The notes under the pieces were generated by a model. That model saw only the letters and a list, made by a program, of their open reading frames with translations. It was not told where the DNA came from and searched no databases. A program made the translations under genes and the position numbers. DNA of 64,000 bases from Larkinella punicea (GTDB lineage Bacteria; Bacteroidota; Bacteroidia; Cytophagales; Spirosomataceae): assembly GCF_003334855.1 (NCBI RefSeq), contig NZ_QOWE01000002.1, positions 310,001 through 374,000 on the forward strand, given 5' to 3'. This document shows, in pieces, positions 17,280 through 27,300 of the stretch; position 1 is the stretch's first letter, and every line of letters begins with the position of its first letter.

Positions 17280-18415
17280 GCCTTGTATTCGAGAAAACGG
17301 ATTTTCAGCCTAACCAGCCACAAACGCATGCCTTTGTTATTGGCGTTGGGGCATATCGGCACTTACCAGAGGGTGATTTATACAATACCAAGCCTGCTCC
17401 GTTTACGATGGGACTTGGTCAGTTGACATCACCCCCAATTTCAGCTAAAGCATTTACGGATTGGCTGATATCAACACATCGGAATCTAGATGCCCCGTTG
17501 GGCAGTATTGAGTTACTTATTTCACCAGCAGGTCAATATAAATCCCCAAACGGGAATAATATACCCGTTGAAGCCGCTACCTTCAGCAACATTGCGGACG
17601 CCTTCGATCGATGGGTAGCACGCTGTGATGAATCCAAACAAAATGTCGCCCTATTTTTCTTTTGTGGCCATGGATTGGATTATATGACGACGACTTTATT
17701 GACTGAAGATTTTGGGGCCAGTTCCGGACGACCTTGGGAGAACGCGATAGATTTTACGACTACATATACCGGAATGATCGATTGCCAGGCAGAAACGCAA
17801 ATTTTTTTCCTTGACGCTTGCCGGGAGGCTAACAAAGAATCACTTAAATCGGAAGGTTACAAGCCACGCCCCCTGAAAACTTCCCAAAAGACACAATTCC
17901 CACCCCGGGCAGCGCCTATTTTTAAGTCTAGTCTTCAAGGAGGAACCGCTGATGCGATACAAGAAGAGGTAAGCTTTTTCACCCAGGAATTGATTCGGAC
18001 GTTAAACAATTTTGGGGCTGAAGACCAAGTTGAGGATTTTTGGCGAGTCACACCGGAATCTCTTTCGAAAGGACTAATGAATGCTTTACGTTGGCAGGAT
18101 CGGTTTTGCAGTGTGGAAGGAGAGTTACAGATACCAAATAAAGTAATTCACCAAATTCCCGACCCGGTATTATGCAGAGTGAAGGTCACCTGTTCGCCTC
18201 CGGAAAGACACCAGGCCGCTCGCTTGATAATGACTCAACGATTGGTTGACCTTCCAAAAGTGTATAGCCGTAATCCTTCAATAGAACCTTGGACGGAAGA
18301 GGTCGAATCTGGTGTTTACCGTGTGGAAGCCCAATTTGACTCTGGGATTTTTCCACGAATGGAAAATCCGAAATTCATTGTATTTCCTCCGGAACGAAAC
18401 TGTCCACTTCACTAA
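17276..18415 (+). CDS. Caspase-like protease (C14-type), middle gene of hydrolase-caspase operon
   Basis: A 379-aa protein with a caspase/metacaspase-like core: AFVIGVGAYRHL strand 1 (19-30), catalytic His132 in FFFCGHGLDY and catalytic Cys182 in IFFLDACREANK. The C-terminal 90 residues look like a beta-sandwich (CRVKVTCSPPER ... GVYRVEAQFDSG) that may bind a partner or ligand. Bacterial caspases of this kind act in anti-phage systems, where they cut a partner or host proteins on activation. It overlaps the hydrolase gene by 4 bp and ends 4 bp before the third gene, so all three are coupled. The protease partner and trigger are unknown. Confidence 0.85.
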   Translation: MSLVFEKTDFQPNQPQTHAFVIGVGAYRHLPEGDLYNTKPAPFTMGLGQLTSPPISAKAFTDWLISTHRNLDAPLGSIELLISPAGQYKSPNGNNIPVEAATFSNIADAFDRWVARCDESKQNVALFFFCGHGLDYMTTTLLTEDFGASSGRPWENAIDFTTTYTGMIDCQAETQIFFLDACREANKESLKSEGYKPRPLKTSQKTQFPPRAAPIFKSSLQGGTADAIQEEVSFFTQELIRTLNNFGAEDQVEDFWRVTPESLSKGLMNALRWQDRFCSVEGELQIPNKVIHQIPDPVLCRVKVTCSPPERHQAARLIMTQRLVDLPKVYSRNPSIEPWTEEVESGVYRVEAQFDSGIFPRMENPKFIVFPPERNCPLH

Positions 18416-18419
18416 CATT

Positions 18420-19712
18420 ATGAGTACGTTAAAAATACTGTTTTCTAGATACACAGCGGACAGTGGGTCAGCTAGAATTGCATTCGATTTAATCGATGAA
18501 CGATTAAAAAAGGTTAAAGTGGATCCTAATTATATAGTTTTAGGCGAAACGACGAATATTGCGGTAGAGCCAGGTTCCTATTTAGTAAGGGTACAACTAC
18601 CAAATGGAGAAACCATCACAAATCAAATCGAGGTAGAACTTGATCAAACCAAGGAAGTAATTTTGGTTCCAGAATCGAATTCTCCCCGGGAATCACTAAG
18701 CTGGGCGTATTATTTAAAGAGAACCAGCAGAATAAATAAAGGATACGACCCACTCCATCCATTAAAAAGAACAATTATAGAGAAAAACAGTAGATCGCAG
18801 CTTCAGCCTATAATGAATTTATTTTTATTAAACGAAGACAGATTGTTAAATGATGACATTTTATATCATACTTTTGAATTAGCTAACTCACCCTTTACAT
18901 TAACTTACTCACCCAACTTATTATTCTTCAATTTATATGATATTTCGCTGAGCTTCGAATCTATTCAGGATCCTGACCAACTACATTTATTGGGTCAGAT
19001 AATCATCCGAGGTTTACAAAATGTTAAAGCCCAGATTGTCCTTAACGTTTTTGCAAATGGAATTCCCAATAAATCAATTTTGTTGCCTCCATTTGAAGAA
19101 GTTAAAATACTGATTCTGCTGGATGGGGCAGACGAAGCCATCAGGAATGAAACAGAAAAAGATCCTTTTCATGTCATGGTGGCCGGTAATAAACCTACTG
19201 CAGAATCTTTGTTGAGCTACTTAATGAACGGTGATTTTCAATCCATTGGTAAATTAAGGAACGAGGTTTTAGAGTTAGCACAACGATCTTTATTTGGAAA
19301 ACGAGAGGATCCATTAGGTGCTGTTATTGGCGGCTATGTTCTGTTACAAACGATGGATGTTTTAGGCTTTTCTAACTGGACTGAAAATCTTTACAATTGG
19401 TTTCCAAATATACCTGATGGAGCAGTCATTCATGGTTGGACCCTATTGAAACAAGAAACACCTAATCTAATTCAAGCAAGTGAATTATTTATCGAAGCGG
19501 TTAATCGTGGTATACCATATTATACTATTGGCCTGCGCCGACTCTACGATGGTTTGAACCTCTTGGCTGCGCATTCTAGCTTAAATAAAGAACCTATTGT
19601 TAAGGAAAAAATTCAAAAAGCTTTAAATAAATTGCGTTCTGTTGTCTCAAAAGCTGATTGGAACCAACCCGTAACAACATTGATAGGATATCACGAAACT
19701 CATTATTTATAA
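18420..19712 (+). CDS. 430-aa protein of unknown function, third gene of hydrolase-caspase operon
   Basis: The frame is open from 18312, but ATG 18420 (MSTLKILF), 4 bp after the caspase stop, is the natural start. Residues 1-85 look like a beta-sandwich (GETTNIAVEPGSYLVRVQLP), akin to the tail of the caspase; the rest is helical and Leu-rich with repeats of SLLSYLMNGD and LTLSYSPNL-type segments. There is no transmembrane segment. No family is recognised. It could be the sensor that recruits or activates the caspase, or the target that it cleaves. Those are inferences from operon position. Followed within 60 bp by the resolvase pseudogene, so it ends the defence block. Confidence 0.6.
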   Translation: MSTLKILFSRYTADSGSARIAFDLIDERLKKVKVDPNYIVLGETTNIAVEPGSYLVRVQLPNGETITNQIEVELDQTKEVILVPESNSPRESLSWAYYLKRTSRINKGYDPLHPLKRTIIEKNSRSQLQPIMNLFLLNEDRLLNDDILYHTFELANSPFTLTYSPNLLFFNLYDISLSFESIQDPDQLHLLGQIIIRGLQNVKAQIVLNVFANGIPNKSILLPPFEEVKILILLDGADEAIRNETEKDPFHVMVAGNKPTAESLLSYLMNGDFQSIGKLRNEVLELAQRSLFGKREDPLGAVIGGYVLLQTMDVLGFSNWTENLYNWFPNIPDGAVIHGWTLLKQETPNLIQASELFIEAVNRGIPYYTIGLRRLYDGLNLLAAHSSLNKEPIVKEKIQKALNKLRSVVSKADWNQPVTTLIGYHETHYL

Positions 19713-19770
19713 TTCAAACTTTTATTTTATAAATATGGTAATAAAGTCACTTTGCTCCTACCCTATTCCA

Positions 19771-20322
19771 TCATTTTTGAATCAGTTTTCGATACCGCTT
19801 GACACTAGACATGCTAATACCAGTGAGATTCACAATCTCTGAGACTGATAACCCTCGCTCAAACGCTTTTTTGACATTCTTAAACTTCTTGGGATCAATG
19901 CCATTAGGCCGGCCAATATGTTTCCCATTCGCTTTGGCCAAAAGCTGGCCAGCCCTGGTTTTTTCTAAAATACTCTCCCGGTCGTATTCCGCTAAGGCGG
20001 CAAAGATTTACAAAACCATCTTACATGCAGGTGTGAAACTGTCCACTCCCAGATCCAGTGCCCGAAAATGAATACCGAGTTGGGCAAACTGGCTGATCAG
20101 GGAAATGAGGTGGTCTCTACTCTTACCCAATCGAAAAAAACGGGCTATTACCACGGTGTCATATCCTCGTAATTTGGAAAGCAATTCATCCAGGGCTGGT
20201 CGGCTAATATGAACTTCGGAAACATTATCCTGGAAAATTTCATCGCAGCCAAACTTCTGTAAAGACTCGATTTGGGTGTCCAGGTTCTGATCGACCGTGG
20301 ATACGCGGGCATAACCAAACAC
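19771..20322 (-). pseudogene. Serine resolvase/invertase with one in-frame stop codon
   Basis: Residues 1-104 form a resolvase catalytic domain from GTG 20322: FGYARVSTVDQNLDTQ (catalytic Ser8 in RVSTVDQ), then HFRALDLGVDSFTP and KMVL, where TAA interrupts it. Translation past the stop in the same frame gives IFAALAEYDRESILEKTRAG, the normal continuation of the family, then a C-terminal Hin-like helix-turn-helix (GLSVSEIVNLTGISMSSVKR) ending at TGA 19771-19773. So a single nonsense change (codon 105) kills an otherwise complete 183-aa recombinase. A sequencing error is possible. Family members resolve Tn3-type cointegrates or invert DNA. It sits at the right end of the defence island. Confidence 0.85.
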
Positions 20323-20438
20323 CTATTCCATTTAGGGTCAGTAAGTTAGTCTCAGTAAGATTAAAGCAAAAAAAATCCTGAACCTACTTTTTGGACCTGG
20401 CTTTATGAAGACCTTTTTGAAAAAGGGTGGTTAGTATG

Positions 20439-20466
20439 ATAGGTTCAAAAAGTTATAGATTTTTGA
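20439..20466 (+). repeat. Direct repeat copy 1 at island/host junction
   Basis: 28 bp, ATAGGTTCAAAAAG then TTATAGATTTTTGA, matched at 29680-29708 in the same orientation with a single extra T. The two copies bracket the GC-richer SusC/SusD locus, at the junctions to AT-rich DNA on both sides. Each contains a TCAAAAA/TTTTTGA inverted repeat. This copy lies 117 bp from the resolvase pseudogene. It may be a recombination or insertion site; a genome-wide repeat is also possible. Confidence 0.6.
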
Positions 20467-20517
20467 TTGAGCCCAGTTTCATTTTTCCCTGGCTTCGGCC
20501 ACCCCTTTCCAACCCTA

Positions 20518-20560
20518 AGAAAAAACGAAACCGCTTGGTGAGCTTTACAGGCGGTTTCGT
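20518..20560 (-). terminator. Intrinsic terminator of the SusC/SusD operon
   Basis: A 10-bp perfect stem, ACGAAACCGC (20525-20534) with GCGGTTTCGT (20551-20560) and a 16-nt loop. Read on the minus strand it is followed by a T-run (plus-strand A-run at 20519-20524). It lies downstream of the FAD oxidoreductase gene, so it likely ends the whole leftward operon. Confidence 0.75.
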
Positions 20561-20658
20561 TGGATCATTCGTCACTGCGGTTCTGTAAAGAATCCGTTTC
20601 ATTCTCAGCCGTAGCGGGGCTACCCAAACTGTACAATCACCAACAGAAGCATTCGGGG

Positions 20659-20778
20659 TTAAGCTACCTTTCCAATTTTACCGATTACCGTGGGTAACCC
20701 CAACAGGTTGCTTAACGATTTGTCCCGTTCCACGTCGGCGGGAACCACGTCCAGTGTTTTGTTGCAAGTCCAATTTCC
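20659..20778 (-). other. In-frame open stretch after the FAD oxidoreductase stop, possible gene remnant
   Basis: The frame of the oxidoreductase stays open for 39 codons after its TGA, ending at TAA 20659-20661, and reads as protein-like sequence (DVVPADVERDKSLSNLLGLP). It lies before the operon terminator at 20518-20560. It might be a small truncated gene or chance; no family is recognised. The rest of 20323-20658 contains only the direct repeat and terminator. Confidence 0.3.
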
Positions 20779-22806
20779 TCATTTTACCCGGTCAAACCGG
20801 AAGGCATCTGCTATGACAGATCCGACAGCTCCCTGATTGCTCATCCGGATCGACCCTTTGTAGCCTTTCTCAAACCGGAATTTTCCCAGAAGCATCCACT
20901 GACCGCCCTTTGCCCGCTGATTGACCGTTAGTTGCTGTTTTCCATCGGCATGATGGATCGTCATCGGCGTATTGGTCGCAAAATCGGGTCCGTTTGGCCA
21001 CCAACCGTAGACGTTATAGTTTCCGGTTTCGGGTAAATACGGCTGATAAACGATGGACGCCGGTTCCGTTTTCGGGCTGGCCAGAAACGTAATGGCGTGG
21101 CGGTCCATCAGCGGGCTTTCGGACGATCGCCAGGTGCCGGTTCGTTCGACAAACCGACTCATATCATCATCCACCACCACCGTATTATTCTGTCCAAAAA
21201 TACCGTTGGGATTTTCTTCAAAACTCAGCACCTGCCGCTGCGCCCGTAATTTCTTTTGCAAAACCGTCATATCCACCCGTTGCACCGCCACCTGCTGTTT
21301 GCTGGCCAGCGCAGCCGCGACGCCCGCTGCGTGTCCTACGGTCATGAACTGGGGCTCCATCCGAACGGATGCATACGCCAGGTTGGAACTCGACAGACAA
21401 ACCGGAACCAGCAGGTTCGTACACTGGTCAAACCGGGGAACCAGGGAGCGATACGGAATTTCGTAGGGAGCCACCGGAATGGACAAATACCCTTCATTGA
21501 TGGTCTCGGCCTGGAGTTCTGGAAATCGTGATACCAGGTGGTAAGTCCGTTGGGTGTGCCGCACATCGATGTTGTAGGAACCCATGGCAATGGCGTCGTA
21601 CTTGAGTGTATCTTTTTCCAGATCACGTTGCGTCAGCACATATTCGCCAATCATCCGGCGGGCGACCCGGATGTATAATTGGTGCGGCCAGTGTTGGGTA
21701 TCTGCGAACTCATCTTTGCAAAGTCCCCACTGCTGCGCTTCGCGCCGAATGGATTCCGGCACTTCGGGATCGTGACTGATAAAATACAATAAACTGTGGG
21801 TGTAGAGCAGGTGATCATTCCAGATTTTATCCCGGAGTGGATAATCGGCATCAGGATAGGCCCAGTTGCTGCCATCGTACAGGTTCGTTGAAATTGGTCC
21901 TGCCGAATTAATTTCAGCTTTCTGGTTGGGCAGATTGACGCCCGCTCTAAAGACCCCGCTTTCCGATAAAGTCGCCGGTTTTCGGAGTTTCAGGTAGCGA
22001 CGGAGGAGTTCGAAACGGGTCGAATCGTAACCGGCAGGGCGTGTGATGGCAACGCGGTTAGCCGGGTTGTTGGTCATCAGCAACCGGAAACAATACGCTT
22101 GCACGGCGCTGTCGGCTTCACCAATACCGGCCTGGGGTCGGGCGTTGATCAGGGGGAGCAGCTTGCCATCTTTGCCATTTACGAACGGTGAGACCGGTAA
22201 CGGAAAATTATGTTTGTCGGGATAAAAGGGTTGCCGCCCGGCCCACGATTCACCATATTGCGCTACACCTTCCCGCCCAATCGCGTATGAAACGCCCGCC
22301 CGGGCCATCAGATCGCCTTCATACGTGGCATCGATAAACACATTGGCCGTCAACGTTGTACCCGATACCAGTTCGATACTACGGATTTTCCGCCCCTGCT
22401 TTTGAACGGATTTGACCCGGTCACCAAACCGAACCGTCACGTTGGCTTCCTTCAGCCAATCGCTGAGGATTTTTTCACCAAGTGTTGGTTCCGGGCCCCG
22501 CCAGAAAAAGAGCGGTTTTTTGTATACACGGGCCACCCGTTCGTAAAATTCCAACGCCAGGCCACCAATCACTGCCCGGTCCCCGTAATCGGTATGCGAA
22601 AGCCCCCCGGTTACCATACCCCCCAGGTGCCGACCCGGTTCGACCAACAGGACGGATGCGCCTTCGCGGGCGGCCGCAATGGCGGCTGTCACCCCGCCCG
22701 CCGTACCACCGTACACAATGACGTCCGCTGTTTGCGGGGACTGCGCAAGCGCAAAAAGTGGAAGCAAGACCAGAATATAGACCAGACGATGAACGAATAC
22801 AGGCAC
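20779..22806 (-). CDS. FAD-dependent oxidoreductase with golvesin-like C-terminal domain
   Basis: The protein begins with a signal peptide-like stretch (VPVFVHRLVYILVLLPLFALAQ) and then a Rossmann FAD-binding motif, DVIVYGGTAGGVTAAIAAAREG. The body matches the FAD_oxidored family (PF12831-type); the last 110 residues (GTWRSSESPLMDRHAI ... ADAFRFDRVK) are a golvesin-C-like beta domain that often ends sugar-acting secreted proteins of Bacteroidota. The open frame starts at 23046 inside susD in another frame, so GTG 22806 (675 aa) is the likely start; no ATG lies between. It is the last gene of the SusC/SusD operon and may oxidise the imported sugar or lyase product; this is inference. Confidence 0.78.
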   Translation of the reverse strand: MPVFVHRLVYILVLLPLFALAQSPQTADVIVYGGTAGGVTAAIAAAREGASVLLVEPGRHLGGMVTGGLSHTDYGDRAVIGGLALEFYERVARVYKKPLFFWRGPEPTLGEKILSDWLKEANVTVRFGDRVKSVQKQGRKIRSIELVSGTTLTANVFIDATYEGDLMARAGVSYAIGREGVAQYGESWAGRQPFYPDKHNFPLPVSPFVNGKDGKLLPLINARPQAGIGEADSAVQAYCFRLLMTNNPANRVAITRPAGYDSTRFELLRRYLKLRKPATLSESGVFRAGVNLPNQKAEINSAGPISTNLYDGSNWAYPDADYPLRDKIWNDHLLYTHSLLYFISHDPEVPESIRREAQQWGLCKDEFADTQHWPHQLYIRVARRMIGEYVLTQRDLEKDTLKYDAIAMGSYNIDVRHTQRTYHLVSRFPELQAETINEGYLSIPVAPYEIPYRSLVPRFDQCTNLLVPVCLSSSNLAYASVRMEPQFMTVGHAAGVAAALASKQQVAVQRVDMTVLQKKLRAQRQVLSFEENPNGIFGQNNTVVVDDDMSRFVERTGTWRSSESPLMDRHAITFLASPKTEPASIVYQPYLPETGNYNVYGWWPNGPDFATNTPMTIHHADGKQQLTVNQRAKGGQWMLLGKFRFEKGYKGSIRMSNQGAVGSVIADAFRFDRVK

Positions 22807-22868
22807 GATAGAAACGTTTTTTTGTGGTAAAGTACAATTTGAACTTAGGAACAAAACCTTATTCCGGA

Positions 22869-24332
22869 TCAATAACCGGGATTCTGAGTCAGCGACGGAT
22901 TGATGTCGCGTTCCCGTTGCGGAATGGGGAACAACTGGTTGCTGGCTTGAATAGTCGCATTCCGGCCAAACGAATTTTCGGATTTTACGGCCTCGACCAG
23001 TCGGCCCGTCCGCACCAGATCGAACCACCGGTTTCCTTCCCAGCACAGTTCCAGCCGGCGTTCCTGCAAAACGGCATCCTTAAATTGCGCCCGGTTCAGA
23101 CCCGCGAGCGGAGGAAGTCCGGCCCGGTTTCGAACGCGGTTCAGGGCGGTGTAAGCGTCGGGCGTTGGGCCGTTGGCTGCTTCGCTCAGGGCTTCGGCAT
23201 ACACCAGCAGAATGTCGGAAAAACGAAGGTACGGAAAGCTTTTGCCACCGGAAATTTTGGCCGTCTGGTCGGCAAATTTCCACAACGAGACCGCCAGTGC
23301 CGGGTCTGAGGTGTCGATCGAAAGGTTAACGGTATTGCCGGTAGTCGGGTTGACATAGGAGGTCAGAAAAGTGGCATCCCGGCGTTTGTCGTTGGCTGCG
23401 AAGCCATCCCATAGGCTTTTGGCCACCCGGATGGTGCCAAAACCGTTGCTGGGCACAATCGGCGCACTTCGGGGTGCCCAGTGGGTGGAATGGCCATTGC
23501 CCAATTGATCGGTGATATACAGCACCTCAAAAAGCGACTCCTTGCCGCCCCGGTTTTTCATGTCAAACACATCCGCGTAATTGGTCCACAAATCGTATTG
23601 CCCCAGCTCGATAACTTCCTTCGCTTTGGCGGCCGCCAAAGCCCATAATGGTGAGCTGGCGTTGGCTCCGGCCTGGGTGAGGTAAACTTTCGACAACAGT
23701 CCTTTGGCGGCTCCCAGGGTGGCCCGGCCAATGTCGTTTCCGGTATAACTCCTGGGTAACGCCCCCTCGGCATCCTTTAAATCGGCTTCGATCTGGGCGT
23801 AAATTTCTTCGGTTTTTGCGCGGGGAACTTCCACGCCTTCCAGCGACGTGGTTTCGCCAACGACCAGCGGCAAGTCACCGAAAAAGCGGACCAGATTGAA
23901 ATAATGCAAGGCCCGCAGGAATTTCGCTTCGCCCACGTAGCGTTTTTTAAGGGTTTCGTCCATCGCAACGCCCGGAATCCGATTGATCACCACATTGGCC
24001 CGCTGAATGCCGGAATAGGCCTGGCTCCAGACGTTGTTGACAAAGGTATTGGTGGAAACCAGGTTGTATTTCCAGAGGGCGACGCGGTCGGCGTTGCCGG
24101 TCAGAAACGGAACTCCATCATCGGAACCGACGGTGGTGGGCGTCACGATGTTTTCGGAATCATAAATCGCTAAGAGGGTCGCATAAGCGGCTGTCACCGC
24201 CGATTCCGCATCTTTAGCGGTTTTATAAAACGTGGTGGTTGCGGGCAATCCCAGGGGCGCAACGTCCAGATCGGGCTGACAGTTGAGTAAAAGGCCCGTC
24301 AGTAGAACAGAAAATACGTGTCGGAGTTTCAT
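22869..24332 (-). CDS. SusD/RagB-family nutrient-binding outer-membrane lipoprotein
   Basis: A 487-aa lipoprotein (from ATG 24332; a second ATG lies at 24341) with signal peptide MKLRHVFSVLLTGLLLNC, where Cys is the lipid anchor. SusD-family features follow: TPR-like helices with DAESAVTAAYA, NRIP near 110 and a C-terminal RLELCWEGNRWFDLVRTGRL. It forms the lid of the SusC channel and captures substrate, often a glycan or peptide. It follows susC by 12 bp. The substrate is not evident; the locus has no glycoside hydrolase. Confidence 0.92.
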   Translation of the reverse strand: MKLRHVFSVLLTGLLLNCQPDLDVAPLGLPATTTFYKTAKDAESAVTAAYATLLAIYDSENIVTPTTVGSDDGVPFLTGNADRVALWKYNLVSTNTFVNNVWSQAYSGIQRANVVINRIPGVAMDETLKKRYVGEAKFLRALHYFNLVRFFGDLPLVVGETTSLEGVEVPRAKTEEIYAQIEADLKDAEGALPRSYTGNDIGRATLGAAKGLLSKVYLTQAGANASSPLWALAAAKAKEVIELGQYDLWTNYADVFDMKNRGGKESLFEVLYITDQLGNGHSTHWAPRSAPIVPSNGFGTIRVAKSLWDGFAANDKRRDATFLTSYVNPTTGNTVNLSIDTSDPALAVSLWKFADQTAKISGGKSFPYLRFSDILLVYAEALSEAANGPTPDAYTALNRVRNRAGLPPLAGLNRAQFKDAVLQERRLELCWEGNRWFDLVRTGRLVEAVKSENSFGRNATIQASNQLFPIPQRERDINPSLTQNPGY

Positions 24333-24344
24333 GAATAGCAACGG

Positions 24345-27300
24345 TTAAAAAGTAAGATTTAAACCAACCAGCACGGTTTTGGCCGCCGGATAACCACCGT
24401 AGTCCATGCCCTGGCTGATGGATGAGGTGCCGTACCGGCTCACTTCGGGATCGTAGCCCTGATACCTGGTGAAGGTGAGCCAGTTCTGCGCCGATAGATA
24501 GACTTTCGCCGACCGGATGGTTGCCCGGTCTAGCAACGCCTGGGGTAAATTATAGCCGATAGAAATTGTCTTTAAGCGCAGGTAAGAGCCATCTTCAACG
24601 TGAAAAGAAGACAAAATTCGCTGCCCTCCGGCTGAATTGGCGCGCGGAATGGTGTTACTCGGATTGGTGGGCGTCCATCGGTCCAATACCTCTTTCGATT
24701 GGTTGTTGTTGCCGTTCAGGCTGTACAGATCAAACCGTCCGTAGTTGAGAATGCTGTTGCCGGATGAACCCTGCAGAAAGAAATTTAACTCGACGCCTTT
24801 GTAACTGAGCGTGTTGTTGAGTCCTCCAAAAAACTTAGGATAGCCATTGCCGATCACGGTACGGTCGTTGTCGTTTATCACCCCGTCGTTGTTCAGGTCA
24901 GCATAACGAATGTCGCCCGGTTTGGCGGTTTTCTGAGCCGAATTGGTAATTTCTTCCTGGTTCTGGAAAACACCTTCGAATACCCGCCCGTAGAAATTTC
25001 CCAGCGGTTCGCCCACTTTCAACTGTACGGTGTTGGAAACATTTAAATGACTGGCTCCGTCGCCGGTGAGAAAATCCGGTCGGCCATCCAACGTTAACAC
25101 CTTGTTCCGATTAAAAGCGATATTAAATTCGGTCGACCAGCGAAGTCCTCCCTGATCGACATTGATCGTGTTCAACGACAGTTCCAGACCCCGGTTCTGC
25201 ACTTTTCCGATGTTTTGCAGCGAGGTAGAGTAGCCGGTCGACAGCGGGACATTTACACTGAATAACAAATCGGAGGTTGTTTTGATGTAATAATCGGCCG
25301 TAATCTGCAAGCGGTTATTGAGCAGGCCGATATCAAAACCCGCATCAAGTTGGGCATTTTTTTCCCAGCGTAAATCCAGGTTGCTAATCCCGTTCGGCGC
25401 GCCCCCGTTGAACCGCGTTGGATTGGCTCCACCGAAGGGGTAAGCCGCCACCGCAATGGAGGATAAAAACCGGTAGTCGCCAATTTCCTGATTACCCGTC
25501 AACCCGTAGCTGAGCCGGAACTTCAGATCCGAGAACGCCTGCTGGTTTTGCATGAATTTCTCATTGATGAGTCGCCAGGCCAACGCTCCGGAAGGGAAGA
25601 AACCGTATTTGTTGGCAGGGCCAAACCGGGAAGATCCATCCCGGCGGGCCGTCAAGGTCAGTAAAAACCGGTTGTCAAATCCGTAATTGACCCGCGCCAG
25701 ATATGAAATCAAGGCCCAGTCGCTGGCCGATGAGGCCGGAACCCGTAACGTAGCACCGGCTCCCAAGTTATTGTAGAGACCAAAATCGTCGTTGAAACCG
25801 ACGGCATTGGCGGTTACACCCTCGCTGTGATAGGTCTGAGTCGTGTACCCCAGCAAAGCCGTCAAGTTGTGTCTTTCCTGAACGGTCTTCATATACGTCA
25901 ATGTGTTTTCATTCAGCCAATTGACGGTTTGAACAGCGTTAACCGATGCGTTACCGCTGGTGTTGGCGCCGAGTGCAATCAGGCGCGTGGCGTAAAAATT
26001 GGATTTGGTATTGAATAAATCGCCCCCCCAACTGGTTCGGAAAGTAAGTCCTTTGGCCAGCGACACATCGGCAAATACATTGGCCAGCACGCGGGTCGTG
26101 GTCAGCAGATCGGTTATTTCCCGGGCAATCCCCAGCGGATTATCCACATTGTTTCCATTCAAGGGGCCCTGATCGCGGTAGTAGGTTCCGGCCGTGTTGT
26201 AGACCGGGAAAGTGGGCGCAAAATTAATGGCGGCATTGGTAACGCCGGAATTGATACCACCTTCAGTTTCCGTACGGGCGCTGTTGGATTGCCCGTAAGC
26301 CCCCTGCATGGAAAGCCCTACTTTGAGCCATGATTTCACTTCACGATCCAGATTGGCCCGCAACGAATACCGTTTAAAAAACGAATCCCGAATGATGCCC
26401 TGCTGATCGAAGTAGCTGCCTGAAATGGCGTACCGGGTTTTGGATTCACCGCCCGTAAAGCTCAACTGGTAGTTCTGAATGGGTGCTTGCCGGAATACTT
26501 CTTCCTGCCAGTCGGTTCCGGTCCCGAGCGCGGAAATGGCCGGACGATCGGCGGAAGAACCGTCGAAATAAGGTGTTCCGCCCCCGTTTACCCGGGCTTC
26601 GTTGATGAATTCGGCGTATTCACGGGCGTTGAGCAATGGAATTTTCCGGCGAACCGTCTGGACACCGTAGTAGCTCTCGAAATTCACCGTCGACTGGCCT
26701 TCCCGGCCTCGTTTGGTGGTGACCATCACGACGCCGTTCGAACCCCGCGAACCATAAATGGCGGTTGCCGACGCATCTTTCAGGATTTCAATGGATTCAA
26801 TGTCATTCGGATTGATGGAATTCAGATTCCCGGTTGGAAAACCGTCGATTACGTAGAGCGGCTCGTTGCTGGCATTGACCGAACCCGTACCCCGGATGCG
26901 AATGGCCGTTGCCCCACCGGGTCGGGCCGATCCCTGGGTAACCAGTACGCCGGCCGCCCGGCCCTGCATGGCCCGGTCCAGCGAAACAATAGGCGTTGCT
27001 TTGATATTTTCTTCCCCAACTTTGGCTACCGAACCGGTCAGGTCCGATTTTTTGACGGTGCCATAACCCACCACGACGACTTCATCGAGCGATTTTTCAT
27101 CGGCTTTCAGGCGAACCGTCAGTGTCGACTGCGAACCGACTGACAGTTCCTGTTTTTCGTAGCCCACGTAACTGAAAACCAGCACAACGTCTCCCACTGG
27201 AATCGGCATCCGGAATGCCCCGTCTTTGTCGGTTGTGGTTCCACGGGTTGTCCCTTTCTGGATGATGCTGACGCCCGGCAAAGGCTCATTCCGGACCACA

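Noticed and set aside
22807-23046. FAD oxidoreductase start at 23046
   Set aside because: The extra 80 codons lie inside susD in another frame and precede the signal peptide.
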